A stretch of 64,000 nucleotides of DNA from Nitrospinota bacterium (GCA_016217735.1 JACRGQ010000027.1:1-64000); one strand, 5' to 3'. Numbered from the stretch's first letter, positions 36,747-45,333 are shown. Numbers and translations: made by a program. The notes: generated by a model not told the origin, from the sequence alone.

Positions 36747-37781
36747 TCAAGCCGCGCATTGCTCCGCTTTTTTATTGAAATATTTTTCCGCCAATTCTTT
36801 CAAATCCGCCAAATCCTCCAATTCAGTCACTTCCTGGCGGAAGCGCCGGGCATCGGTCAATCCCTTCGAGTAATACATCATGTGGCCGCGCAACGGACCG
36901 ATGCAGCGCCGCGCGCCGAAAAATTCTTCCATCCAGACGATGTGTTGCAGGATGGTGGCCGAATCTTCCACGGCGGGCGCCGGTTCGCCGCGCTTGATGG
37001 CGGCGAAGACGGAGGGATGCCCCACCGCGCCGCGTCCGATCATCAGGCCGTCGACGCCGGTCCGCTCCAGCCACCGGCGCGCGTCGGCGGCGGAATGGAT
37101 GTCGCCGTTTCCGATAAGCTCGATGCGCGGCAGGTCGGCGCGCAGACGGGCCACCGCGTCGTAGTCGATGGGACCGCTGAATGCGTCCGCCACGGTGCGG
37201 GCGTGTACGGTGATCCGATTCACGCCGGCGTCGGCGGCAAGGCGGGCAACGTCGAGTCCGGTTTTGCTCCCGCCGTGCTTGCCGGTGCGTATCTTGATGC
37301 TGACGGGGGTTTTTACCGCGTCCACCACCGCTTTCACGATGGCGGCGGCGTGTTGCGGGTTTTCCAGCAACGCCGCGCCCGCGCCGTTCCTGGTTACTTT
37401 TTTCGCGGGACAACCCATGTTGATGTCGATGAACAGCGGCTGAAGGTGCTCCACCCGCCGGGCCGCCTCTGCCATCACCGCCGGGTCCGACCCGAAAATC
37501 TGGATGGAGGCCGGCCGCTCGCCCTCGTGAATGGCGGCCATGCCGTGGGTCTTCCTGTTTTCGCGCACGAGGGCGTTGGCGCTGATAAGCTCGGTCACCA
37601 CCTCGTCGGCCCCGAAGAGGCGGGCGACGCGGCGGAACGGCTGATCGCTGAACCCCGCCATCGGGGCGAGGATGAGTTTCACATCTCCGCTACAGCGGAC
37701 TTCCGCGCCGGGTTGCATGCGGCCGGCTTCGCAGGCTTCGCCGCCGCTTTGCCGATTCCGGCGCTCTTGGGTATTTTGCAT
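36747..37781 (-). CDS. dusB: tRNA-dihydrouridine synthase
   Basis: A 344-residue Dus protein: LILAPMAGFSDQPFRRV, INMGCPAKKVTRNGAGAAL with the catalytic Cys, SIKIRTG, HARTVADAFSGP, LIGNGDIHSAADA and GLMIGRGAVGHP. It reduces uridines in tRNA with FMN. The first 30 residues precede the barrel and are unusual. I keep the ATG at 37781 because a promoter with -10 TACAAT ends 8 nt upstream. A GTG at 37682, next to LILAPM, is the alternative. Confidence 0.9.
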   Translation of the reverse strand: MQNTQERRNRQSGGEACEAGRMQPGAEVRCSGDVKLILAPMAGFSDQPFRRVARLFGADEVVTELISANALVRENRKTHGMAAIHEGERPASIQIFGSDPAVMAEAARRVEHLQPLFIDINMGCPAKKVTRNGAGAALLENPQHAAAIVKAVVDAVKTPVSIKIRTGKHGGSKTGLDVARLAADAGVNRITVHARTVADAFSGPIDYDAVARLRADLPRIELIGNGDIHSAADARRWLERTGVDGLMIGRGAVGHPSVFAAIKRGEPAPAVEDSATILQHIVWMEEFFGARRCIGPLRGHMMYYSKGLTDARRFRQEVTELEDLADLKELAEKYFNKKAEQCAA

Positions 37782-37789
37782 ATCTTTTT

Positions 37790-37818
37790 ATTGTAGCGCA
37801 AAGCGGCCCCCGTGGCAC
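37790..37818 (-). promoter_or_regulatory. dusB promoter, near-leaderless
   Basis: On the minus strand -35 GTGCCA (37818-37813) and -10 TACAAT (37795-37790) are 17 bp apart. The -10 ends 8 nt before the ATG at 37781, and no ribosome site lies between. Confidence 0.5.
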
Positions 37819-37845
37819 GAAGGATATGCGGGAAGCTATAAGGCG

Positions 37846-40653
37846 TTACGCATCTGCTTTGTTCTGCGTGTTGTAATGCCGCTTCAAGATACTTTCGATC
37901 TCGCTGATATGGCGGGATTCCGTCCGCGCCCACTTCCCAAATCCGCCGTGGGCATTCACGCCGTTAATCCATTCATCAAGTGCCTGTTGTTTGGCCCGTT
38001 TTTCATTTGTGGCTTCGCCGGATACTTCCAACACCAAGTGAACGCCATCCTTCAAGCGGATTATGAAGTCGGGCCGATACTTCCGCACCACCCCTTCATA
38101 GATATACAGAATCTCAAAGCCCAAATGGTCGTTTTTCACCCATGCGTCAACCAGCTTATCGTTCCTGTCCAGCGCGTATGCTTCCGATGCTTCCCATGTG
38201 CTGTCGAAAACGCAAAAATTCACATGCGATAGGCGGGCATACTCATTCGGCTTGCTGGTGTACCACGGGCGCATATCCCCCGTCCGGCGGATGGGGCGTT
38301 CCGGATCAAAAACCAGATTAACGGTCTGAGCGTTCCCGCACTTGATGGCCTCCCACACATGCTGCACCACTTTACCCATATTCAGCATGATAACAATGCG
38401 CCGCCGCAGTTCATCCCGATTGAAAAGCGGCGGGTCAATTTGGATAGCGCCGCTTGCCGCGTATTTTTCCACCAGTTTGATAAGCTGAGCCAGCAGATAT
38501 TCCCGGTTTCCCTTCCACTGGGGCCGCATCTGGTCATAAACGTCGCGCGCCGTTTCAAAGATGATGCGTTGCATACGAAACCGGGCCGCCAGTTCTTCAA
38601 GCGTAATTTGCTCAAGATTTGTCACAGCCGGTTGACCGCCGACGATAGGGGCCATTTCCGCGATAGTCCGCGTTTCCGCCGCGTTCAGCACCAGCGGCTT
38701 CAGTTTTTCCGTTTCAAGCGTAAGCACCGGCTTATATTCATAGTCTATGCGGACGATGTTCGGCCAGCTTATCTCATGCCGGGCTTTTTCGGAAATCGGC
38801 TTGATTTCCGTTTTGGGGTTTGGCGGCGGAGGTGGTTGTCCCTCTCCCCCTTCATGCGGAAGAAAGCTGAACGGTATCCCAAAAATATTTACATACTCCG
38901 CTTGCAGCAGTCCGCTTTCCGGGTTTACTTCATAAGAGGTGCGCCGCAATCCGCGCCCCACCACCTGTTCACACAATAATTGGCTGGTGAAGGCGCGCAA
39001 TCCCATGATGTGGGTGACGGTCTTAGCATCCCATCCCTCGGAAAGCATCCCCACGGAGATCACATTTTGGATTGCCTCGCCGGGTTTTTCGGCTTGTCCC
39101 ACCGTATCCACCATCCGGCGCAGTTGTTCGGCCTGTTGCACTTTGGTCAAAGCCTTTTTTGGCGAATCTTCCTCGTCCTCTTCGGTCTCATCCTTGATTT
39201 CAACGGCCTCTTCACGCGCTTCCGCTTTATCTAATACTTTGCTGTCGATATGAAGCGTCTTTTCCGGAGCGCACAGTTCCTCGATTTTGATTTTCCCGTG
39301 GTCGAAGGAGTATTTAACCCGCGCCGCCGTTTCGGTGCGGTTGGCCACCGTTATCATTACCGGGGGGACAAGGGCGCGGTTCTCATCCCATTTCTTCTTG
39401 GTTTCAAGCCAATCCTTCCCCAGCAGGTAATATGCGTTGGTCACAAGGTCGGGCAATCGTTCATGCTCTTCCGCGCGGCGGGTGAGGTCGTCACTCACGC
39501 CGTCCTGCATATAGATGTGGTACAGCTTGGATTTGTAGTTCCCCGCATCCGGCATTCCGTCATCCCGTACAACCACGCGGGGGGTTTTTACCAGCCCGCT
39601 TTCAATTGCGTCGTACAGGCCGAAGTCGCTTACGATCCAGCCGAAAAGCGTTTCCTCTTCATTCCGTTTGCCCGTGGGGGCAAACGGCGTTGCCGAAAGG
39701 TCATAACAGGCAAGTATCTTGTTGGTCTTGTGGATGCGGTCAAGGCCGCCCACCCACATGGCCGCTTCTTCAATATCTTCTTTCAACACGTCTTTTAGCC
39801 GCTCTTTGGGCGGCACCCGCCATGCGTGGTGCGCCTCGTCATTTATAACCACAATGTTTTCGGTTTTTGCCATGTCATCCAGCACACGCTTGGCAAATGC
39901 CTTGTCGCTTTCAGCCCCTTTCTTCACCACTTTGGGGCCGGCGCCGGGGTCAAGCGGCATAAGGCAGTGCCAGTTGTGTATCAGCACCTTCCCTTGCCGC
40001 AATTGATCGTGCATTCCGGGGGGTACGATGTTGAACTGGTCGTAATAGCTGTTTTCCGCGCTTGGTTGTAATACCCGAAGCCGCTCCCGCACGGTGAGGC
40101 CGGGCGCGACTATAAAAATGTGTTTGCTGTATCGCTTATCTTGCGGGTAAGCCGCCTTGTTCAGGATGTGCCACGCGATCAGCATGGACATTACGATGGT
40201 TTTACCCGTGCCGGTCGCCATCTTGGTGCAAAGGCGCATAAACTGGCCGCCGTCGCCGGGTATTTCTATCCCCACCCGCTCGTTAGCGGGGGCTTCCGCC
40301 ATCCAGATGATAGTCTCTATAGCTTCCAGTTGGCAGAAGAAAAAACGCCGCCCCTCGCGTTGCTCCGGGTCATTCCAATGTTCCAACAGCCGCTTGGTAA
40401 CGCCGGTTACTCCCTGATAGCCACCCTCACGCCATCTGTTCACCCGCTCCCGGATGGCGTTCACCATCGGCAGTTCGTTGAAGATGCCGGGATCGTCAAA
40501 AGATTTTCGCCCCGGCGTGGCGGTTATGTATCCGGCGGGCCGCCGCCGCTGTTCGCGCGAAAATTTCTTTTCTTCCGGAATGTACTTCCAGTGTTCTTTC
40601 GGCTCAACGTAAGGGGGATTAAGAATAAGCTGGTCTATCTGGTCATACAGCAT
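37846..40653 (-). CDS. Type III restriction endonuclease Res subunit
   Basis: A 935-residue protein with a superfamily 2 helicase core: Walker A MATGTGKT (about 144-151), DEAH in INDEAHHAW, motif III LSATPFAP, and VGRGLRRTSYE as motif VI. The C-terminal nuclease region has YRPDF and then LVLEVSGEA, where the PD-ExK lysine expected after EV is Ser (codon TCC). DNA translocation should be intact; cleavage may be lost or use another residue. Its ATG is 2 nt after the hepT stop, at the end of the mod-mntA-hepT-res operon. Confidence 0.9.
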   Translation of the reverse strand: MLYDQIDQLILNPPYVEPKEHWKYIPEEKKFSREQRRRPAGYITATPGRKSFDDPGIFNELPMVNAIRERVNRWREGGYQGVTGVTKRLLEHWNDPEQREGRRFFFCQLEAIETIIWMAEAPANERVGIEIPGDGGQFMRLCTKMATGTGKTIVMSMLIAWHILNKAAYPQDKRYSKHIFIVAPGLTVRERLRVLQPSAENSYYDQFNIVPPGMHDQLRQGKVLIHNWHCLMPLDPGAGPKVVKKGAESDKAFAKRVLDDMAKTENIVVINDEAHHAWRVPPKERLKDVLKEDIEEAAMWVGGLDRIHKTNKILACYDLSATPFAPTGKRNEEETLFGWIVSDFGLYDAIESGLVKTPRVVVRDDGMPDAGNYKSKLYHIYMQDGVSDDLTRRAEEHERLPDLVTNAYYLLGKDWLETKKKWDENRALVPPVMITVANRTETAARVKYSFDHGKIKIEELCAPEKTLHIDSKVLDKAEAREEAVEIKDETEEDEEDSPKKALTKVQQAEQLRRMVDTVGQAEKPGEAIQNVISVGMLSEGWDAKTVTHIMGLRAFTSQLLCEQVVGRGLRRTSYEVNPESGLLQAEYVNIFGIPFSFLPHEGGEGQPPPPPNPKTEIKPISEKARHEISWPNIVRIDYEYKPVLTLETEKLKPLVLNAAETRTIAEMAPIVGGQPAVTNLEQITLEELAARFRMQRIIFETARDVYDQMRPQWKGNREYLLAQLIKLVEKYAASGAIQIDPPLFNRDELRRRIVIMLNMGKVVQHVWEAIKCGNAQTVNLVFDPERPIRRTGDMRPWYTSKPNEYARLSHVNFCVFDSTWEASEAYALDRNDKLVDAWVKNDHLGFEILYIYEGVVRKYRPDFIIRLKDGVHLVLEVSGEATNEKRAKQQALDEWINGVNAHGGFGKWARTESRHISEIESILKRHYNTQNKADA

Positions 40654-40655
40654 CG

Positions 40656-41009
40656 CTACTGCCCGGCCCCCTCATCATGGAGTACTGTGTTCAGCGTTGC
40701 CATCAGGGGCGGCAGGGCCTCGACGGCTGTTTTCCAAACAATGTCGTGGTTTATGTCGAAATACACGTGGATTATCCGGTTCCTCATGTTCACTATCTTC
40801 CGCCACGGAACGGACGGATATTTTTCCTGGGTTTCCCTAGAAACCCGCGAAGCGGCCTCCCCGACTATTTCAATGCAATGGAAGACCGAAAGGCGGAGCG
40901 TGATCTCCTTGTCAAAATCCTCCCTTGTCTTCCCATTAAGTATCGTCAGCGCATCATTCGCCGCATCCCGCATGTGGCGGATACGGATGAAGTCCTCCTT
41001 ACGCGGCAT
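40656..41009 (-). CDS. hepT: HepT-like HEPN ribonuclease toxin
   Basis: A 117-residue all-helical protein of the DUF86/HepT family. The HEPN active site reads RNRIIHVY, an exact R-x4-H-x-Y motif; in characterised systems Arg and His cleave RNA and the Tyr is AMPylated by the partner. IRHMRDAANDAL and FHCIEIVGEAASRVS are also typical. ATG at 41009 has GGAG at 4 nt and overlaps the mntA stop by 11 nt. It lies between mntA and res, all codirectional. Confidence 0.88.
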   Translation of the reverse strand: MPRKEDFIRIRHMRDAANDALTILNGKTREDFDKEITLRLSVFHCIEIVGEAASRVSRETQEKYPSVPWRKIVNMRNRIIHVYFDINHDIVWKTAVEALPPLMATLNTVLHDEGAGQ

Positions 41010-41301
41010 ACTGCTCCACGGCGGCACTCACTACTTCTTCGCGGAAATAGGGACTTAGGTCTTCCGGCGTCCGCAGGTCAACCTTGTGTCCCAGCGTGTC
41101 GCCAAGCTCCAATTCCATCCCTGAGAGGGTGATCAAATCCGGCAGATGGTCTTCCTCAAAGACCACCAGCATGTCAATGTCGCTTTCGGGGCCAAAGTCA
41201 TCCCGCAAAACGGAGCCGAAAAGGGAAAGCTTGCGTATATGCCATTTTTTGCAAAAAGCGGAAATCGTCTCTTTAGGCAATTCGATATGCGGTTTTCCCA
41301 T
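40999..41301 (-). CDS. mntA: MntA-like minimal nucleotidyltransferase antitoxin
   Basis: A 100-residue protein with the GSx10DxD motif (GSVLRDDFGPESDIDM, about 29-44) of minimal nucleotidyltransferases. Such antitoxins inactivate HepT by transferring AMP to its Tyr. LFGSVLRDDFG and LGHKVDLRTPEDL fit the family well. Start ATG 41301 has a strong AGGAGG at 5 nt. It starts 14 nt after the mod stop and overlaps hepT. Confidence 0.88.
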   Translation of the reverse strand: MGKPHIELPKETISAFCKKWHIRKLSLFGSVLRDDFGPESDIDMLVVFEEDHLPDLITLSGMELELGDTLGHKVDLRTPEDLSPYFREEVVSAAVEQYAA

Positions 41302-41315
41302 TGTTCCTCCTAAAT

Positions 41316-44006
41316 TTACTCCACATCGAGCAGTTTAAGGCTTTCGATGCCACGGTCGTCTATGATTTTCACCGCCGCCTTTTTGTGTTCCCCCGCGCCG
41401 AATGGCAGGGAGACGGTTCCGGTATAGGCGGCGGCCAATTCCGGGTCTATCTCCGCTTTCAAGTTTTTAGCCAGCTTGCTCCATCCTTCTTTTTCATCCG
41501 CCATAGGGAAGAAAACTTGGCGCGGGAAAATGCACCGCCCATCGTAGTCGGGATCGAGCATCCACATAGCTATCCGGTCGTGGCCTCCCGATTCTATGTT
41601 GCCTGTCTTGGTGTTGTAGTAGTCGAAACCGTGAACAGTAATGCGGTATTTCCCTTTGTCTTCTCCGCTCTTTATTTTTTCCAACCGGATGTCCGGCTGG
41701 CCGATAAGCCAGAAACTTTCGTTGCTGCTCCGTTTCTTTTTCAGGTCGTCGGTCAAAAGATCGGCGTTCATCTGCGCTTTCAGCAGGGTAACACCCGGCC
41801 ACTCGGTTTCGTCAATGTCTTTGGCCGCTTCGGGATCGAATTGGAAAGCGGCAAATACGATTATTTTTGGTTTTGGCACCAGCTTGTGCGCTTCTTGAAT
41901 GGCGTGCTCCACTTGACGCTGTTCCAGCGGCGCGTGTTCAGGGCCAAAGGATATGACCACCCGCTCCGGGATACCCAGATGCTCGCCAGCACGGGAAGTC
42001 CCAGCCCTAAACGCTTTAGCGGTGGCATCGGCATGTAGCCAGCGCGTTCCGGGCAATGTTTCCACCCGCTCAAATTCTATTTTGTTGCCGTGTTTGCCGC
42101 GTATGCCGGTGCGGAGCAGTTCGCCACGCCATTCACTTTGGCGCAGGGTGGCGCCGCTCCGGGCGATGGTTGCATCTACCACTTGCGGCTGTTCCTTGCC
42201 GTCAATTTCGTCTATCGATTTAACCGATGGGGCGGGAACAGCCTCCACGGTGAACGGGCCGGTAACGCGCACCTTGCCGCTTTCTTTTATCGGCTGGTCG
42301 TAGAGCGTTTCCTGCTCTGCATATTTTGCGATTGCCCGCTCGATCTGCTCCTTGCCCATCCCCTCTTTTATTTCGGGATTGTTGGCGATTGATTTAAGGG
42401 TAACGTGCGGAACGGTTTTATAGTTGAACCCGCTCCCCACCCCTTCGTGCGGATGCGCCAATTCGTAATAGTCGAAGGTTGCGGTCATCAACCGTTGCTT
42501 GGCAAGGGCAGTGGCGACGCGGGAGGTATCACAGGTTATCCACCGCCGCCCCCATTGTTCCGCGACCGTCGCTGTCGTACCAGAACCGCAGGTGATATCA
42601 AGCACCAAATCACCGGGGTCCGTGGTCATGAGAAGGCATCTTTGAATTACTTTTGCATTTGTTTGGACTACATAAACTTTGTCCGTCGCTCCTCCAAAGT
42701 CAGTCCACATATTGTTTCTTGCCGTTGCTGCAAAATCACCAAAGTAGCGGACGTAGCGAAGCACATTCCCTACAGGTTCTATTCTCCCCGCATCGATCAA
42801 CTTTTTAAAACCCATCTCACCTGTTTTCCAAAAATTTGTTCGAGGTACATATGTTTTACCGCGAAACAAAACTGGAAAACTGCCGGGCGGTCGTTGGCTA
42901 GTGAGATCGCCTAAGGTGAAAGGCTTGGCGTCTTGTGGCAATTTATTAATGTCTTCAATCTCTTCAGGAGTGAGAGGTCTGCGAGTTCCATCAGAAAGTT
43001 CAACGCGACTATAAGAGGTGGCTTGTGAGAGTTCTTTTACTTCAAATAGATCACGATACTTGATCGATTCTTTGTTTTTACCGTACCACAATAGGTAATC
43101 GGCAACACCAGCAAGCAATTCAGTTGTTGCACTGCTGGTCTTGGTTACGCTAATGAGTGAAACAAAATTCTCAACTCCAAACACCTCATCCATTAAATTG
43201 CGTACAAGGTGGACGTTTTCATCTGAAATTTGCACAAAAATGCTTCCCGTTTCAGCGAGCAAATCGCGGGCGAGTAAAAAGCGGTCGCGGAGGTAGGCCA
43301 GGTAGGAATGGATTCCCAACTCCCAGGTATCGCGGAAAGCCTTTATGGTTTCCGGTTCGGCGGTGAGGTCTTCGTCGCTTCCGTCCTTCACTTGCCGCTT
43401 GTTCACGAAGGGCTGGAAATTGCTTCCATATTTAATGCCATAGGGCGGGTCTATATAGACCATCTGCACATGGCCACCCAGCCCTTCCTTTTCCAAAAGG
43501 GAGTTCATCACCAGCAGGCTATCCCCCGCTATCAGGCGGTTGCTCCAGCCATGCTTGTGCTTGTAAAACTCCACCGCTTCGCGCAACGGCGGATTGAAAG
43601 CGGGCATATCAAAAAACGAGGTTTGCGGCCCGCCGTTCTTTTTCTTTATCGCCTCGATAATTTTCTTCGGGTCTATCCGTTCATGCACATGCAATGAAAC
43701 GGTGGGGATTTCAAAGGAGGTGCGCTCCGCCTTCCCGGCCCACTGCAAGGCGGGGTCTATATGCGGATCGTAAGCGTATTGCTTCTTTGGGGATGCTGCG
43801 TCGCTATCGGTGCCGCTATCCACCAGCCCAACCGGGGGATTGTTCAGCCGCTCTTTATCATCATGGGTATATTGAACAATGGGCCGTTTCCGCCCGCCGC
43901 TTTCCATCCCGCCCAGCGCCGTTTGCCGCGCCCCGGTCACTTTCCCGGAAGCTTCCACCCCCTTCTTGGGCTTTTGCTTCCCTTCCTCTTTCTTTCCCCT
44001 CGCCAT
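41316..44006 (-). CDS. Type III DNA methyltransferase Mod subunit
   Basis: An 896-residue beta-class N6-adenine (or N4-cytosine) methyltransferase. Motif IV DPPY is at 186-189 (VYIDPPYGIKYGSNF) and the AdoMet motif follows later as LDITCGSGTTATVAEQWG. Between them lies the target-recognition region. The DNA for about residues 255-455 (42640-43240) drops to 32-50% GC per 60-nt line in my counts, against near 60% elsewhere, so that segment was probably replaced. The N-terminal 150 residues are charged and poorly conserved. It is the first gene of the operon. Confidence 0.92.
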   Translation of the reverse strand: MARGKKEEGKQKPKKGVEASGKVTGARQTALGGMESGGRKRPIVQYTHDDKERLNNPPVGLVDSGTDSDAASPKKQYAYDPHIDPALQWAGKAERTSFEIPTVSLHVHERIDPKKIIEAIKKKNGGPQTSFFDMPAFNPPLREAVEFYKHKHGWSNRLIAGDSLLVMNSLLEKEGLGGHVQMVYIDPPYGIKYGSNFQPFVNKRQVKDGSDEDLTAEPETIKAFRDTWELGIHSYLAYLRDRFLLARDLLAETGSIFVQISDENVHLVRNLMDEVFGVENFVSLISVTKTSSATTELLAGVADYLLWYGKNKESIKYRDLFEVKELSQATSYSRVELSDGTRRPLTPEEIEDINKLPQDAKPFTLGDLTSQRPPGSFPVLFRGKTYVPRTNFWKTGEMGFKKLIDAGRIEPVGNVLRYVRYFGDFAATARNNMWTDFGGATDKVYVVQTNAKVIQRCLLMTTDPGDLVLDITCGSGTTATVAEQWGRRWITCDTSRVATALAKQRLMTATFDYYELAHPHEGVGSGFNYKTVPHVTLKSIANNPEIKEGMGKEQIERAIAKYAEQETLYDQPIKESGKVRVTGPFTVEAVPAPSVKSIDEIDGKEQPQVVDATIARSGATLRQSEWRGELLRTGIRGKHGNKIEFERVETLPGTRWLHADATAKAFRAGTSRAGEHLGIPERVVISFGPEHAPLEQRQVEHAIQEAHKLVPKPKIIVFAAFQFDPEAAKDIDETEWPGVTLLKAQMNADLLTDDLKKKRSSNESFWLIGQPDIRLEKIKSGEDKGKYRITVHGFDYYNTKTGNIESGGHDRIAMWMLDPDYDGRCIFPRQVFFPMADEKEGWSKLAKNLKAEIDPELAAAYTGTVSLPFGAGEHKKAAVKIIDDRGIESLKLLDVE

Positions 44007-44205
44007 TCATCCCCCTGAACAGTGCTTTCAGCGTTATACCCGGTTGCGTACCGGGACATCTGTTTTTCCCATTCGTAAGATACGTCCGTATTTATATCAC
44101 GCAATCAGTCAATAACGAATGGTGATGGGTGCAACGGGCTGTGCTTCCCTTAGCCGTCAAATCGAACGGCTAGAGTATTTTAACTTTTCATGGAAACGGC
44201 ATTTT

Positions 44206-44252
44206 TGTCATGCCGGACACCGATCCGGCACCCAGAAATATTATCAAAACTT
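44206..44252 (-). repeat. Family A palindromic repeat, copy 3
   Basis: Read on the minus strand it starts AAGTTTTGATAATATTTCTG and ends CATGACA, with the same stem type as copy 2 (GCCGGA/TCCGGC). It is the left half of the composite element. Confidence 0.7.
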
Positions 44253-44304
44253 CCCTCATCGGCCCAAAGGGCCGATTCTGCTTGGCGCTTCCCGGGAAAA
44301 TCAA

Positions 44305-44352
44305 GAGAGCTTGGATAATATATCTGGGTCCCGGGTCAAGCCCGGGATGACA
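44305..44352 (+). repeat. Family A palindromic repeat, copy 4
   Basis: Stem CCCGGG-TCAAG-CCCGGG (44330-44346) replaces the GCCGG type of other copies, a compensated change on both arms, within the same flanks (AGAGCTTGGATAATATATCT start, ATGACA end). Confidence 0.7.
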
Positions 44353-44391
44353 GCAACATCGTATCCATGAAAAGTTATAATGCCCTAGGAC

Positions 44392-44499
44392 TTATGGGGC
44401 CTTCTCAACGCCTTCCCGCTGGGCGTAATTGAACACTTCGGCGTCGCTTTTTCCGCGCAGGCCCACATCCCGCACATCGAAAGCTTCAAAACCTGTATC
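44392..44499 (-). pseudogene. Fragment of a DUF5615 PIN-like toxin
   Basis: On the minus strand about 35 codons read DTGFEAFDVRDVGLRGKSD, then AEVFNYAQREGVEKAP and a stop. VRDxGLRGxxDxEVxxYAxxEG is the central signature of DUF5615 PIN-like proteins of toxin-antitoxin loci. Both ends are missing, and upstream sequence is repeat DNA. The frame is short, so the assignment rests on this signature only. Confidence 0.5.
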
Positions 44500-44527
44500 C
44501 TTATAATGCCCGCAGCGCCAAGAAGGG

Positions 44528-44544
44528 TCGGCCCGTTAGGCCGA
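44528..44544. repeat. Degenerate TCGGCC hairpin
   Basis: TCGGCC-CGTTA-GGCCGA, a decayed version of the TCGGCCC-GAA-GGGCCGA module found at 46514 and 50623. The surrounding stretch 44500-44633 holds no credible gene. Confidence 0.45.
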
Positions 44545-44633
44545 TTGTCCCCTTGAAGGGGATTCCCGGAGCGGATTGAAAAATCATTCCGCACCTCCTT
44601 CGGGAAAAGGGGGAGAGGGGCTGGAGAAAACGC

Positions 44634-45029
44634 TCAGAACGGTATTTTGCTTTTGACGAAAGCCATACACTCTTCCGCTTTTTTCACCGCCTCTTGCGCT
44701 TCGTCGATCAGGATTTCCCGCCAATCGTCCGGATATCTTTCCGTAATGGCATATGCACTCATTCCCCTTAAATCGGGCAGCATCACAAGAAAAGAACCAT
44801 CCAATTTGCCGCAAGCGTCAACCAGCTTTCCCAAGTCATGCGTTTTCTCGACTTGCCGGTCGTGGAAAACCAGAAAAGCCTTGAGGGATTTTTCCGCGCA
44901 CTGCTGGGCGTGAAAACATGCCATATCTGTAAGGGGGTCGGCCATTAACAATGCGGCATACGCCATTTTAATATCGTGCTCGGATTTGATAAACCAACGT
45001 TTGATGGTAATCCGCTTATCATCATCCAT
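44634..45029 (-). CDS. HEPN-domain protein
   Basis: A 131-residue helical protein of the PF05168-type HEPN family: DMACFHAQQCAEKSLKAFLV, KTHDLGKLVDAC and SAYAITERYPDDW. It lacks the R-x4-H-x-Y ribonuclease motif seen in the HepT-like protein at 40656, so it may be non-catalytic or act differently. It overlaps the upstream nucleotidyltransferase gene by 8 nt. Together they form a second MNT/HEPN pair next to the restriction operon. Confidence 0.82.
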   Translation of the reverse strand: MDDDKRITIKRWFIKSEHDIKMAYAALLMADPLTDMACFHAQQCAEKSLKAFLVFHDRQVEKTHDLGKLVDACGKLDGSFLVMLPDLRGMSAYAITERYPDDWREILIDEAQEAVKKAEECMAFVKSKIPF

Positions 45030-45327
45030 AGCAAACGACTCCCGTTTCCGCAACTTCGCGGGCAAGGGTATTTGCGATCTTTTTATATCTTTCAAGGTGA
45101 TCGGGAGTCATCACGATAACATCCATGGAAAAGTCGCGTGGAAAGAACAAATCTTCAATTTCCAATTCCACTTCCCGTTTTGTTTTCTGACCGGAGTAGA
45201 TAACCACAAGGTCGATGTCGCTTTCCTCGGTGGCGGTGCCTCTGGCGCGGGAGCCGAACAGGATTATTTTATCGGGATGTATCGCCTCGGCGATTTTCCG
45301 CGTGACTCTTTCAACCAGCGCATCCAT
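45022..45327 (-). CDS. Minimal nucleotidyltransferase (MNT) protein
   Basis: A 101-residue protein with the GSx10DxD motif (GSRARGTATEESDIDL, about 25-40), followed by DFSMDVIVMTPDHLERYKK. This is the partner type for HEPN proteins in toxin-antitoxin or defence loci. No ribosome site is evident before ATG 45327; a promoter places the transcript start at or near the ATG. It overlaps the HEPN gene. Confidence 0.85.
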   Translation of the reverse strand: MDALVERVTRKIAEAIHPDKIILFGSRARGTATEESDIDLVVIYSGQKTKREVELEIEDLFFPRDFSMDVIVMTPDHLERYKKIANTLAREVAETGVVCYG

Positions 45328-45333
45328 GACTAA

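Larger units (their letters stand above)
44181..44377. repeat. Composite palindromic element with 14-bp terminal inverted repeats
   Basis: TAACTTTTCATGGA (44181-44194) and TCCATGAAAAGTTA (44364-44377) are perfect inverted ends of a 197-bp segment. Inside are two family A repeats in opposite orientation (44206-44252 minus, 44305-44352 plus) and a TCGGCCC-AAA-GGGCCGA hairpin (44259-44275). No gene lies within; it is MITE-like in form. Confidence 0.6.

Noticed and set aside
44385-44594. 69-codon frame on the minus strand
   Set aside because: It starts in repeat DNA and has no family match; the alternative frame contains the DUF5615 signature.
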